From Bacteroidales bacterium (lineage in GTDB: Bacteria; Bacteroidota; Bacteroidia; Bacteroidales; P3): DNA of 59,830 nt. A program made the position numbers and the translations under genes. The notes beneath the pieces were generated by a model. That model was given only the letters and a program-made list of their open reading frames with translations. It ran no database searches and was not told the DNA's origin. The stretch spans positions 1 to 59,830 of the forward strand of contig JAFTDW010000030.1 of the NCBI GenBank assembly GCA_017454015.1. The letters run 5' to 3'. This document shows positions 16,227-24,566 of the stretch, one piece after another; position 1 is the first letter of the stretch; every line of letters begins with the position of its first letter.

Positions 16227-17351
16227 CCTCCGCATAAGTTGCGTGGCGAGTGGCGGATACCACTCCATATAGTCGCCCAAGGCAATGTGCTGTCTTGCCT
16301 CGCCCATAAGCCGCAGGTAGAATGCCAGGTTGTGTATTGAGCAAATCTGCAGGGCAAGTATTTCGTCGGCACGCATCAAGTGGTGCAGGTAGGCGAGGGT
16401 GTATACGTTGTCGCAGAGGGCTTCGCTGGTGGGGTCGACGGGCTCAAAACAGTCTTCCCATTTTTTGTTTTTGATGTTTATGGTGCCGTTCATGGTGTAG
16501 AGCAGCCCGTTACGCCCGTTGCGGGTTGGCATCACGCAGTCGAACATGTCAACTCCGCGAGCTATGCATTCCAACAGGTTGGCCGGCGTGCCAACCCCCA
16601 TAAGGTAGCGCGGCTTGTCCTTGGGCAGTATCCCGTCGCACAATTCCACCATCTCGTACATCACCTCGGTGGGCTCGCCTACCGCTAGTCCGCCTATGGC
16701 GCATCCGTCAATGGTACGCTCGGCGATATAGCCTGCCGAGCGTGCCCGCAAGTCGGCATAGCTGCAACCCTGCACTATTGGAAACAGCGACTGAGGGTAG
16801 CCATACAGCGCCTCTGTGCACTCCATGTGTCGCAGGCAGCGGTCCAGCCAGTTGTGGGTGCGTTGCATGGCACGCTCGGCGTAGCGCTTGTCGGCAGTGC
16901 CCGGACAGCACTCATCGAAAGCCATGATGATGTCGGCACCTATAACCCGTTGGGTGTCTATCACGCTCTCGGGGGTGAATCGGTGCTTCGAGCCGTCGAT
17001 ATGAGAGCGGAATGTGCATCCGTCATCGTCAATCTTGCGGCTGTCGGCGAGCGAGAACACCTGGAATCCGCCGCTGTCGGTAAGTACCGGCTTCTCCCAT
17101 CCGTTGAAAGGGTGTATGCCGCCGGCGCGGCGCAGTATGTCGCACCCCGGCCTCAGGTAGAGGTGGTAGGTGTTGGCAAGTATAATCTGGGCCTTGATGT
17201 CGTTGCGCAGCTCGTGCTGGTGTACGGCCTTGACGGAGGCGGCAGTCCCGACAGGCATAAAGATGGGGGTCTGTATATCGCCGTGCGGCGTGTGAAGCAC
17301 GCCGCAGCGCGCCGAGCCCGACGGTAGGGTAGTGGTAATGTCGAAAGTCAT
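16221..17351 (-). CDS. tgt: Queuine tRNA-ribosyltransferase
   Basis: A 376-residue cytosolic enzyme that swaps guanine-34 of Asp, Asn, His and Tyr tRNAs for preQ1 during queuosine synthesis. TIM-barrel motifs are intact: TPIFMPVGT, NTYHLYLRPG, LTDSGGFQVFSL (catalytic Asp), GSKHRFTPE, IQRVIGADIIMAFDE, GGLAVGEP, RYLMGVG and DCVMPTRNGRNG (nucleophile Asp). The usual CxCxxC zinc site near residue 310 is replaced by SEALCD; only the His of YLHHL-IHN remains. As I recall, Bacteroidota Tgt proteins generally lack these Cys residues, so this is a lineage trait rather than damage. Single gene, convergent with the CPBP-like gene. Confidence 0.95.
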   Translation of the reverse strand: MTFDITTTLPSGSARCGVLHTPHGDIQTPIFMPVGTAASVKAVHQHELRNDIKAQIILANTYHLYLRPGCDILRRAGGIHPFNGWEKPVLTDSGGFQVFSLADSRKIDDDGCTFRSHIDGSKHRFTPESVIDTQRVIGADIIMAFDECCPGTADKRYAERAMQRTHNWLDRCLRHMECTEALYGYPQSLFPIVQGCSYADLRARSAGYIAERTIDGCAIGGLAVGEPTEVMYEMVELCDGILPKDKPRYLMGVGTPANLLECIARGVDMFDCVMPTRNGRNGLLYTMNGTINIKNKKWEDCFEPVDPTSEALCDNVYTLAYLHHLMRADEILALQICSIHNLAFYLRLMGEARQHIALGDYMEWYPPLATQLMRRL

Positions 17352-17448
17352 GCCCTATTAAACGCTCAAAGCACAAACAAATTGTAATTGTGAATAAAAT
17401 TGGTGATATTGCTTTCTGCACAATGAGTTTTCATGTTGTATTTATTGC

Positions 17449-17456
17449 TAACTTTG
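17449..17456 (+). promoter_or_regulatory. -7 element for the glycosyltransferase-sigma factor genes
   Basis: TAACTTTG lies 22 bases upstream of the glycosyltransferase ATG, leaving a leader of about 15 bases. The -33 region is T-rich (GTTTTC) without a perfect TTTG. Confidence 0.55.
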
Positions 17457-17478
17457 CAGTGCTAAAAATGGCTGAGAA

Positions 17479-18621
17479 ATGAGTCAAATAGATTTCTTAA
17501 ACGACTGGTACATAATTATATGTCTTATTGTTGCCTGTGCGGCGTTGGTGGTGCTGTTTTTGCATTACGGCTTGGTATATCTCCGTCCGGCAATGAAAAA
17601 ATTCAAGCCGGCACCCGCTGAACTGGTCTCGCCACACGTCTCGGTGGTGCTTACTGTTCACAACGAGGCCGAATCGCTGCGCGACAACCTGGTGTACCTC
17701 CTTGAGCAGGATTACCCCGACTTCGATGTAGTGGTTGTCGACTACCGCTCCACGGACGACACCAACTATGTGCTCAAAGTCCTTGGCGAGAACTACCCTA
17801 ATCTTAAGCCAGTGATAATCAAAGAGGATGTCACTATGTTCAAAGGCAACAAGTATCCTCTTTCAATAGGCATACAGTCGGCAGCCGATGGTATTGTCTT
17901 GCTCACCGAATCGGATTGCAGGCCTGCTTCGTTCAACTGGCTGCAGCAAATAGTGTCGTCGTATCTTCCCAGCACACAGATAGTGCTTGGCTACTCTGGC
18001 ATCAAGGCTGGTGGCAAAGGGCTGTTGTCCCTGTTGGCACAATATGACAACATAGCCCATTCGGCCCATTATTTGTCGGCGGCCATAGCAGGCTGCCCTT
18101 ACACCGGCAACGGACGCAACCTCAGCTATCGTCGTAAGTTCTTTTTCGACAAAGGGGCTTTCTTCAAGCATTATGTGGAGCCCGATGGCGCCGACGACCT
18201 TTTTGTCAATGCCAATGCCAAAGGCGGTAACACGGCTATCAACATAGAGCGCGACGCATGGATGGAGATAGAGCCGTACCGCTCGTTTCACAGCTGGCGC
18301 GACTACCGTATTCATAGGTTCTCCACAAAGAAATATTACAAGCCGTTGCAGTTTCTCACGCGGCTTGTAGCCCCGGTCTCATTGGTGCTGTTTGTGGCTG
18401 CTATTTTGGCCATGCTACTTCATCAGCCCCTGATATGGCCCGTGGCGGTGGGGGCCGTGGTGTTAAAGATGGCGTGGCAGACGGTATGCGTGTGGAAATG
18501 GTGCAAACGCTTGGAAGTGAAACTTGTAGGCTGGCTGTCGCCATTTTTTGAGTTCTATTTTCTCTTTTCGGATACTATTATATTCCTTTCGTCGTTATTT
18601 CTAAGAAAGAGAATACGATAG
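17479..18621 (+). CDS. Membrane glycosyltransferase, family 2
   Basis: A 380-residue inner-membrane glycosyltransferase. One N-terminal transmembrane helix (about 11-32) is followed by a GT-A catalytic domain: VSVVLTVHNEAESL (57-70), the nucleotide-sugar site VVVDYRSTDD (near 88), the metal-binding ESD in LLTESDCRP (about 141) and the acceptor-site GADDLFV (about 237). The usual QxxRW is RIHRF. Three C-terminal hydrophobic helices (about 290-375) suggest a processive or lipid-acceptor enzyme. The sugar and acceptor cannot be read from the sequence. It is followed by the sigma factor after 9 bases, so both are one transcript. Confidence 0.85.
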   Translation: MSQIDFLNDWYIIICLIVACAALVVLFLHYGLVYLRPAMKKFKPAPAELVSPHVSVVLTVHNEAESLRDNLVYLLEQDYPDFDVVVVDYRSTDDTNYVLKVLGENYPNLKPVIIKEDVTMFKGNKYPLSIGIQSAADGIVLLTESDCRPASFNWLQQIVSSYLPSTQIVLGYSGIKAGGKGLLSLLAQYDNIAHSAHYLSAAIAGCPYTGNGRNLSYRRKFFFDKGAFFKHYVEPDGADDLFVNANAKGGNTAINIERDAWMEIEPYRSFHSWRDYRIHRFSTKKYYKPLQFLTRLVAPVSLVLFVAAILAMLLHQPLIWPVAVGAVVLKMAWQTVCVWKWCKRLEVKLVGWLSPFFEFYFLFSDTIIFLSSLFLRKRIR

Positions 18622-18630
18622 TCGGGAATA

Positions 18631-19245
18631 ATGTATACCAAGTTCAAAGCATCACCGGAGCGTTTGCAGAGAGACCATAATCTTGTGCGCCAAGCGTGCG
18701 AGGAGGGTAGCCAGCAGGCTTACAGCGATTTGCTCAATGCCTACAAGGGTCCCATCTATGTCACCATGCTGCGTCTTACGCGCAGTGCCGACGAGGCCGA
18801 GGAACTGACCATCGAAGCCCTCGGCAAGGCTCTCAGCTCTCTCCATCTCTACAGTACCGACCATGCTTTCAGCACTTGGGTTTACACCGTTGCGTGGAAC
18901 AACTACATGGACCACCTGCGCCGTAAGCGCCTCGACACCGTGGCAATGAGCGACCTCTGCGCCGCCAACTCCACGGGCGAGACACAGTGGCCTTCGTTCT
19001 CTTCACAGACCGACACGCCCGAGGAGCATGTCATAAAAAACCAGCGCCAAGAGTTGCTTCGTGCACTTGTCGCCCAGCTCAAGCCGCAATACCGTGATCT
19101 TGTCGAGATGCGTTATTTCGACGAACTGTCGCTCGAAGAGATAATCGCTCGCACAGGCTTGCCCGAAGGCACTGTCAAGGCACGACTCTTTCGCGCACGC
19201 AACCTGCTCGCACAAGTGCTCCAGCCATACATGAAGAACATATAG
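18631..19245 (+). CDS. RNA polymerase sigma factor, sigma-70 family (ECF-like)
   Basis: A 204-residue sigma factor with region 2 (about residues 20-95; LLNAYKGPIYVTMLRLTRSADEAEEL, then FSTWVYTVAWNNYMDHLRRKR, split here by domain order) and region 4 (about 135-195; YRDLVEMRYFDELSLEEIIARTGLPEGTVKARLFRARN in two helices). Regions 1 and 3 are absent, as in ECF sigma factors. No anti-sigma gene (FecR or zinc-finger type) follows; instead the next gene is an outer-membrane protein. In Bacteroidota such lone ECF factors can serve as housekeeping-like regulators. Its placement 9 bases after the glycosyltransferase gene suggests shared transcription. Confidence 0.92.
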   Translation: MYTKFKASPERLQRDHNLVRQACEEGSQQAYSDLLNAYKGPIYVTMLRLTRSADEAEELTIEALGKALSSLHLYSTDHAFSTWVYTVAWNNYMDHLRRKRLDTVAMSDLCAANSTGETQWPSFSSQTDTPEEHVIKNQRQELLRALVAQLKPQYRDLVEMRYFDELSLEEIIARTGLPEGTVKARLFRARNLLAQVLQPYMKNI

Positions 19246-19332
19246 TAACCTCAATAAGTAGCCCTGTAAGGGCAAAACCACAAATACGAATAAATATAAC
19301 CTGCCTACAAAGGTTCAAGGTCCAAGATACAA

Positions 19333-20235
19333 GTGGCTGCAGCAATAATCATACCCACCCCCCGTCCAATAAGACTCGCCCTTATACTTTTTGTTTTATT
19401 ACCGTTCGCCGTCTCCGCACAGTCCGAAGGGCTCAAGGTCTCGGTGGGAATAGGTGTGTTGCGGCCGTCCGACAAGCACGCCAACTTTTACAACGGCTCG
19501 CCGCAAAACGAAAACGACATGATGCGCATCATCCACAGCGAGCAGTACGGCCATGAAATTTGGAACAACCTCACGGAGCAAGGCTTGATAACCGATGCCG
19601 TCTCGTCGTATAGTCAGCTGTCGGTGGCCGAATACGGCAACATGCACTACCGACTGTCTGTGCTGCTAAGCGTGGGCCTGCGCTACGACTGGCCGAGCGG
19701 CTGGGGCTGGCTTTCGCGTATCGACTTCTCCAAACTCAATGCAGTAGGGGCGTTCAACCTCAGTGCCACCAACGGCACCGGTGTGCTCTCCAACGCAAGC
19801 CAGTATGTGCGTTGCGGCATCAGCGGCGAGGAGCGGCGCATAAATATCGACCTGGGAGTTAGCAAGAGCCTGTCGCCAAAATCGCCCTCGGGATTTGCCG
19901 TCAATGCAGGTCTTAACATCAACAACAGCAAGGTGGAACACAACGATATGGAGATAGCCGGCAAGAGCTACGACATCCGCGACATATGGAACGGACAGGC
20001 GCCCTACTACGGCAGTACCGCTTACGAGTATATCAACCAGGGCGGCTTGGGCCTCGGCGGCTTCGCCGGACTGGAATATCGTTGGCAACTCACCACAACG
20101 ATGGCTGTCACTCTGGGCGCAACGGCACACTATTCAAACATTGCACTGAGCGGCTACGAGGGCTACGCCCTGCACTCGCAGTTCACACTGAAAATAGAGA
20201 TTGGCGATTTCTCATTCCTCGACTTAGAGGAGTGA
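19333..20235 (+). CDS. Outer-membrane beta-barrel protein, GTG start
   Basis: A 300-residue exported protein. The frame opens with GTG at 19333, giving a leader (RPIRLALILFVLLPFAVSAQ) with a clear cleavage site after SAQ. The mature part shows the alternating pattern of a small barrel (YRLSVLLSVGLRYDWP, GLGLGGFAGLEYRWQL, AVTLGATAHYSN) and ends in a strand (FTLKIEIGDFSFLDLEE). It resembles PorT-like outer-membrane barrels of Bacteroidota but no named family is certain. It lies 87 bases downstream of the sigma factor, a plausible target or partner. The start codon is the weakest part of the call. Confidence 0.65.
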   Translation: MAAAIIIPTPRPIRLALILFVLLPFAVSAQSEGLKVSVGIGVLRPSDKHANFYNGSPQNENDMMRIIHSEQYGHEIWNNLTEQGLITDAVSSYSQLSVAEYGNMHYRLSVLLSVGLRYDWPSGWGWLSRIDFSKLNAVGAFNLSATNGTGVLSNASQYVRCGISGEERRINIDLGVSKSLSPKSPSGFAVNAGLNINNSKVEHNDMEIAGKSYDIRDIWNGQAPYYGSTAYEYINQGGLGLGGFAGLEYRWQLTTTMAVTLGATAHYSNIALSGYEGYALHSQFTLKIEIGDFSFLDLEE

Positions 20236-20368
20236 TTGAAGATTGAACTATTGTAAAATTTAATTAAAAAACATTAATGACATATTATAATTGTAGCAGA
20301 CACGTTATTGTATAGGTTATTTGTGTATACTCCAATAATCCGTATTCAGAAAAACTCGAATAATAAGA

Positions 20369-20896
20369 ATGATACAGTTCGTACCTTTGGGAGAGTCGCA
20401 TGAGACTCATTTTGCGCAAGAGCTCTTCGAGAGCGCATTCCCCGACGAAGAGCGACCATCCTTTGAGGATGTGGAAGAACGAGAACAACAAAATTTTCAT
20501 TTCGAGGTCATAACCCTCGACGACGATGAGGCTATAGGCCTGCTAACCTACTGGGACTTCGACGAGTTCGTATATGTCGAGCATTTTGCTATTGACACTG
20601 AATTCCGTGGCAGAGGGCTCGGACGCGCTGCGTTCCTCGAATTTATGTCGCAGCACACCGACCAGATGGTTCTCGAGATAGAGCTGCCCGGCAACGACTC
20701 CTCAGACCGTCGCATGGAGTTCTACACCGATATGGGGCTTTTTGCCAACCCACAGGAGTATTGGCAACCGTCATATCATAAGAGCAATGAACTGGCCCTG
20801 CGCATGATAATCATGTCGAAGTACGAACTCGACGACGATGATTTCGAGACGGTCCGCTCCACACTCTACAAAAACGTATACAGATACACCAAGTAG
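20369..20896 (+). CDS. GNAT family N-acetyltransferase
   Basis: A 175-residue cytosolic acetyltransferase. The GNAT core is visible: beta4-alpha3 motif A as VEHFAIDTEFRGRGLGRAAF (about residues 70-89), with the R/GxGxG/A acetyl-CoA loop as RGRGLG, preceded by EAIGLLTYW and followed by LEIELPGND...RRMEFYTDMGLF (motif B). The C-terminus is acidic (SKYELDDDDFE). The substrate is unknown. It sits alone between the barrel protein and galE with 115 bases before galE. Confidence 0.87.
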   Translation: MIQFVPLGESHETHFAQELFESAFPDEERPSFEDVEEREQQNFHFEVITLDDDEAIGLLTYWDFDEFVYVEHFAIDTEFRGRGLGRAAFLEFMSQHTDQMVLEIELPGNDSSDRRMEFYTDMGLFANPQEYWQPSYHKSNELALRMIIMSKYELDDDDFETVRSTLYKNVYRYTK

Positions 20897-21011
20897 TGAC
20901 AGCGGCGCCTTGGTGCATAGAGCACCCCTAATCCCCAAGCCACTAACACTGCTCCAAATAAATAACTATCAATTTCCCGCCTCTATCAAACCTTTCCCAC
21001 CCGAAAAAAAC

Positions 21012-22028
21012 ATGAAAATCCTCGTAACCGGCGGCGCGGGCTTTATAGGCAGCCACACACTTGTGGAGCTCTTCGGAGCAGGCCACCGGCCTGTGGTGGT
21101 CGACAACCTGTGCAACTCGTCGGCCAAGTCTCTTGAGCGCGTGGCGCGTATTGCAGGTGTGCCGCAAGTGCCGTTCTATCGGTGCGACATTCGCAACCGC
21201 GAGGCGTTGGAGGCAGTCTTTGCACAAGAAGACCATTTCGATGCCTGCATACATTTTGCAGGACTAAAAGCTGTGGGTGAGTCTGTAGAGAAGCCGTGGG
21301 AGTACTACGACAACAATATTGGCGGCACGCTGGTGCTGCTCGACGTCATGCGTCAGCATGGCTGCAAGAACATCATCTTCTCGTCGTCGGCCACCGTCTA
21401 TGGCGACCCGCAGCAGATACCCATCACCGAGAGCTGCCCTAAAGGTCACTGCACCAACCCCTATGGTCAGACCAAGAGCATGCTCGAAGAAATCTTGACC
21501 GACATGCGGCGCGCCGACAGCCAGTGGAATGTGGTGCTGCTCCGCTATTTCAACCCCATCGGGGCTCATCCGAGCGGGCTGATAGGCGAGAACCCCAACG
21601 ACATACCCAACAACCTCATGCCCTATATCACACAGGTGGCCATCGGCAAGCGCCCGGAACTCGGTGTGTTTGGCAACGACTATCCCACGCCCGACGGCAC
21701 AGGTGTACGCGACTATATCCATGTTGTCGACCTCGCTCGCGGCCATGTGGCGGCTCTCGCCGCCATAGAGCGTCAGTGCGGACTGGCGGTCTACAACCTC
21801 GGCACGGGGCGCGGCTATTCGGTGCTCGAAGTTGTCAAGGCTTTCGAGGAGACCACAGGCAGGAAGATACCGTACTCCATCAAGCCCCGCCGCGCAGGCG
21901 ACATAGCCACGTGCTACAGCGACCCCTCCAAGGCCGCCGCCGAACTCGGCTGGCGCGCAGAGAAGGGTATCGAGGAGATGTGCCGCGACAGTTGGCGCTG
22001 GCAGTCGCAGAACCCCGAAGGCTATTGA
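21012..22028 (+). CDS. galE: UDP-glucose 4-epimerase
   Basis: A 338-residue cytosolic SDR enzyme that interconverts UDP-glucose and UDP-galactose (often also the N-acetyl forms) using bound NAD. Landmarks: Rossmann TGGAGFIGSH at residues 6-15, the catalytic Ser/Thr in SSSATVYG and the YxxxK pair in NPYGQTKS, RYFNPIGAHPSGLIGE, and VRDYIHVVDLARGH. The ATG at 21012 (MKILVTGG) is the family start; the in-frame sequence upstream belongs to the end of the acetyltransferase gene region. It supplies galactose precursors for surface polysaccharide or salvages galactose; the single gene context does not decide which. Confidence 0.96.
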   Translation: MKILVTGGAGFIGSHTLVELFGAGHRPVVVDNLCNSSAKSLERVARIAGVPQVPFYRCDIRNREALEAVFAQEDHFDACIHFAGLKAVGESVEKPWEYYDNNIGGTLVLLDVMRQHGCKNIIFSSSATVYGDPQQIPITESCPKGHCTNPYGQTKSMLEEILTDMRRADSQWNVVLLRYFNPIGAHPSGLIGENPNDIPNNLMPYITQVAIGKRPELGVFGNDYPTPDGTGVRDYIHVVDLARGHVAALAAIERQCGLAVYNLGTGRGYSVLEVVKAFEETTGRKIPYSIKPRRAGDIATCYSDPSKAAAELGWRAEKGIEEMCRDSWRWQSQNPEGY

Positions 22029-22095
22029 CACGCATCTGCTGGCCGCAGGCTGAGTTCAAGAAACTGTTTTGATTTTATATATGAGTTTTTTTTAG

Positions 22096-22103
22096 TATCT
22101 TTG
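22096..22103 (+). promoter_or_regulatory. -7 element for nagB
   Basis: TATCTTTG lies 63 bases upstream of the nagB ATG. A TTTG at 22068-22071 is 24 bases upstream, longer than the usual spacing. Confidence 0.5.
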
Positions 22104-22166
22104 CTCATTATTTGATATTTTGATTTAACTACTATATATATTTCAATCACCATAATACATAAAACT

Positions 22167-22988
22167 ATGAGAGTAACAATTGCAAAAGATTACGACGAAA
22201 TGTCGTTGTGGGCCGGAAATTATGTGGCAAGGAGAATCATTGACTTCAAACCTACTGCAGAGAAACCGTTAGTTCTGGGCTGTCCCACGGGTAGTTCACC
22301 CATAGGGCTGTACAAACGCCTTATCGAGCTCAACAAGAAAGGTGTTCTCAGCTTCCAGAATGTCATCACGTTCAACATGGACGAGTATGTTGGGCTCCCG
22401 GAGTCGCACCCTGAGAGCTACCACAGTTTCATGTTCACCAACTTCTTCAACCATATTGATATCAAGCGCGAGAACATCCACATACTCAACGGCAATGCCC
22501 CCGACCTCAATGCAGAGTGCAAGCACTACGAAGAGATGATAGTGGCAGCTGGTGGCATTGACCTTTTTATGGGCGGCATCGGAGAGGACGGTCACATAGC
22601 CTTCAACGAGCCCGGCTCTTCCCTTGGTTCGCGCACACGTATCAAGACCCTCACGTCTAACACCATACTTGCCAACAGCCGTTTCTTCGACAACGACATC
22701 AACAAAGTGCCCAAACAGGCTCTTACCGTTGGTGTGCAGACTGTAATGGATGCCCGCGAGGTGCTCATCCTCTGCAACGGCCCCAAGAAAGCCCGCGCCC
22801 TGCACCACGCCATAGAGAACGGTGTGAACCACATGTGGACCGTCTCCGCCCTCCAGATGCACCCCCACGGCATCATAGCTTGCGACGAAGAGGCTTGCAA
22901 TGAGTTGAAGATTAGTACCTACCAGTATTTCAAGGACAAGCAGAGTATCGAAGGAATACTTGGACGCTATACTGAGATGTTCAAATAA
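22167..22988 (+). CDS. nagB: Glucosamine-6-phosphate deaminase
   Basis: A 273-residue cytosolic enzyme that converts glucosamine 6-phosphate to fructose 6-phosphate and ammonia in amino-sugar catabolism. Family motifs: [14 protein letters not shown] (residues 33-46, phosphate loop), FNMDEYVGL with the catalytic Asp, [17 protein letters not shown] with the ring-opening His and Glu, and the [16 protein letters not shown] block. It has a promoter-like element at 22096 and a strong terminator 23 bases after its stop, so it is a monocistronic unit. No GlcNAc-responsive regulator is beside it. Confidence 0.96.
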   Translation: MRVTIAKDYDEMSLWAGNYVARRIIDFKPTAEKPLVLGCPTGSSPIGLYKRLIELNKKGVLSFQNVITFNMDEYVGLPESHPESYHSFMFTNFFNHIDIKRENIHILNGNAPDLNAECKHYEEMIVAAGGIDLFMGGIGEDGHIAFNEPGSSLGSRTRIKTLTSNTILANSRFFDNDINKVPKQALTVGVQTVMDAREVLILCNGPKKARALHHAIENGVNHMWTVSALQMHPHGIIACDEEACNELKISTYQYFKDKQSIEGILGRYTEMFK

Positions 22989-23010
22989 ATCATCTGTTGA
23001 AACAAACCAA

Positions 23011-23041
23011 AAGTCCGCCTTATCACAAGGCGGACTTTTTT
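23011..23041 (+). terminator. Intrinsic terminator of nagB
   Basis: AAGTCCGCCTT (23011-23021) and AAGGCGGACTT (23027-23037) form an 11-bp stem with a 5-base loop, followed by a T-run to 23041. The left flank is A-rich only for a few bases, so it mainly serves nagB. Confidence 0.92.
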
Positions 23042-23045
23042 CGTA

Positions 23046-23126
23046 AAATGATTATCCGCAATCAGCACAACATTGAGAGCGCGTCTCTCCGAGACGCACT
23101 GTTGCGGCAAATGCGGATAATCATTT
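23046..23126. repeat. Nested 81-bp palindromic element
   Basis: AAATGATTATCCGCA (23046-23060) and TGCGGATAATCATTT (23112-23126) are a perfect 15-bp inverted repeat. Inside are CAACA/TGTTG arms and an inner hairpin GCGTCTC/GAGACGC with a 3-base loop (near 23081-23097). The whole can fold as one cruciform or RNA arm. It starts 4 bases after the nagB terminator. It has no ORF. A miniature repeat element or a processed RNA hairpin are both possible. Confidence 0.7.
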
Positions 23127-23135
23127 CGTAAATTT

Positions 23136-23372
23136 TTATTCAGAATCCACATTATGGTCACCTCCAATATTAGAGGTTTCCATTAAGTATAAAGTCTCGT
23201 GCCCCGTAGCCCAAATATGGGCTAAAGCATCCAATTGTAGTTTCATCTGAAAATTGCGTATCAAACGATATTGAATTTCGTGTAACGCGCAAAAGTTCTG
23301 TACATTCAGTGTGGTGTTATTATTTATCGGACACCAATAATCAAGAATATACATCAATACAGAAAGACACAT
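23136..23372 (-). CDS. Doubtful 78-residue ORF in an AT-rich gap
   Basis: This ORF (MCLSVLMYILDYW... to ...HNVDSE) occupies most of the gap between the nested palindrome and the GlsB-like gene. It has no recognised domain, no ribosome-binding or promoter signal that I can identify, and its base composition is visibly more AT-rich than the neighbouring genes. It may be a decayed gene fragment, a recently acquired small gene, or chance. Otherwise the gap 22989-23395 holds only the terminator and the palindrome. Confidence 0.22.
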   Translation of the reverse strand: MCLSVLMYILDYWCPINNNTTLNVQNFCALHEIQYRLIRNFQMKLQLDALAHIWATGHETLYLMETSNIGGDHNVDSE

Positions 23373-23395
23373 TCACTTTTGTGAAAAACGTCTTG

Positions 23396-24553
23396 TTACT
23401 CCTGTTTTTTATTGCGGCGCGGACGCTTGATGCTTTTTAGTTTCTGCTTCAGGCCGTTCTTTTTCTCTTCGAGGGTGTCGCGTAGTCGCTGTTTGTCTTT
23501 GAGGTCGCGCAGTTCTTTGAGTGTCTGGGCTTCGTCGTCGCTGGTCTTTCTCCACCACGGCAGGCGGCGCATGTTGATCTTGAAGAGGCGACGGCGGTCG
23601 AGTTTCTCATTGTGGTCGTTGTAGCTCTCTATGTGGCGCAGCCGCTTGTCGGTGTTGATATCTTTGAGAGTGATGAGGATGCCTATGCCGTTGGTGCCTG
23701 GCAGCCCGTGGTCGGGGCAGGTGCCGAAGTAGCGCATGGTGGAGCTGAGGTTCATGTAGGCGTTGACGAGCGCGGGCACCGTGCAGCCGCGGGCACGCAC
23801 GGCGTGTAGCAGTATCTGGTAGTCTTCCTTGTAGTTGCGGCCGTTGAAGAGTTTCACCAGTTGGTTGTAGTCCATCTCTATGTTGGTGGGGTGGAACGGC
23901 CAAAGCAGTCCGTCGGGGTCGGGGAAGTATTTCTGGTAGAAGAAGAGCATCATGTCGCGAGCCTGCGTGTCCATGGTGTCGTATATGGTTATCTTGCCTA
24001 GGAAGTAGCGCGTCTCGGGTATCTCAAGTATGAGAGCGCCGAGTCCGTCCCACAGGTTGTCGAGTGAGTAGAGCCCTTTGTGGATGTTGTTGGACGGCTG
24101 GTAGTTGGGCTGCACAAATGCCCTGCCGAGTTCCACAGTGTAGGGGAGGTAGTTGTCTATAAACTCCTGGCTGAACTGGTAGTGCTCGGCGGTGGGTGTC
24201 GCTATGGTGCCGTCGAGGCGTTGCAGCATGGTGCTGCCGTGGGCGAAACGGTAGCCGCCCACAATCTCCTCGTCGTCGGTGTTCCACACAAAGAGCTGCT
24301 TGCAGCAGTAGGGCTCTGGCAGGGTGTCGTATTCGTCGATGTCCACCTCTTTGCCGGTGCCGCCGCCTTCGGTGGCAAAGCTCAGCTCGCGCAACCGCCC
24401 TATCTCGCGCATGATGTTGGGCGAGAGGTGTGCCGTGGTGATGTATATCTCGTTGCTTGCGCGGTTGGTCATGCGCAGAAAGTGTTTCTGCTTGAGCTCT
24501 TTCTTGATAAGCTCACGGTCGACAGGCGGGGCTATGTACGATAGGTCGGGCAT
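23396..24553 (-). CDS. GNAT-like N-acyltransferase, GlsB-like (glycine-lipid synthesis)
   Basis: A 385-residue cytosolic or membrane-peripheral acyltransferase. The region to about residue 280 resembles the acyl-ACP-dependent N-acyltransferases of the OlsB/hemolysin type (EIGRLRELSFATEGGGTGKEVDIDE..., FVWNTDDEEIVGGYRFAHG, VELGRAFVQPNYQP). In Bacteroides, GlsB of this type makes N-acylglycine. The C-terminal about 70 residues are strongly basic (KKNGLKQKLKSIKRPRRNKK), unusual and perhaps membrane- or nucleic-acid-binding. The start is placed at the ATG at 24551-24553 (MPDLSYIAPP), 13 bases after the preceding stop; the longer frame would overlap that gene. The next gene upstream encodes the expected O-acyltransferase partner. 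Substrate is inferred. Confidence 0.75.
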   Translation of the reverse strand: MPDLSYIAPPVDRELIKKELKQKHFLRMTNRASNEIYITTAHLSPNIMREIGRLRELSFATEGGGTGKEVDIDEYDTLPEPYCCKQLFVWNTDDEEIVGGYRFAHGSTMLQRLDGTIATPTAEHYQFSQEFIDNYLPYTVELGRAFVQPNYQPSNNIHKGLYSLDNLWDGLGALILEIPETRYFLGKITIYDTMDTQARDMMLFFYQKYFPDPDGLLWPFHPTNIEMDYNQLVKLFNGRNYKEDYQILLHAVRARGCTVPALVNAYMNLSSTMRYFGTCPDHGLPGTNGIGILITLKDINTDKRLRHIESYNDHNEKLDRRRLFKINMRRLPWWRKTSDDEAQTLKELRDLKDKQRLRDTLEEKKNGLKQKLKSIKRPRRNKKQE

Positions 24554-24566
24554 ATTGTTTGTTTTT

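Noticed and set aside
22967-23167. 66-residue minus-strand ORF over the nagB terminator and the palindrome
   Set aside because: It runs through the terminator stem and the nested palindrome, so it is a by-product of these repeats.
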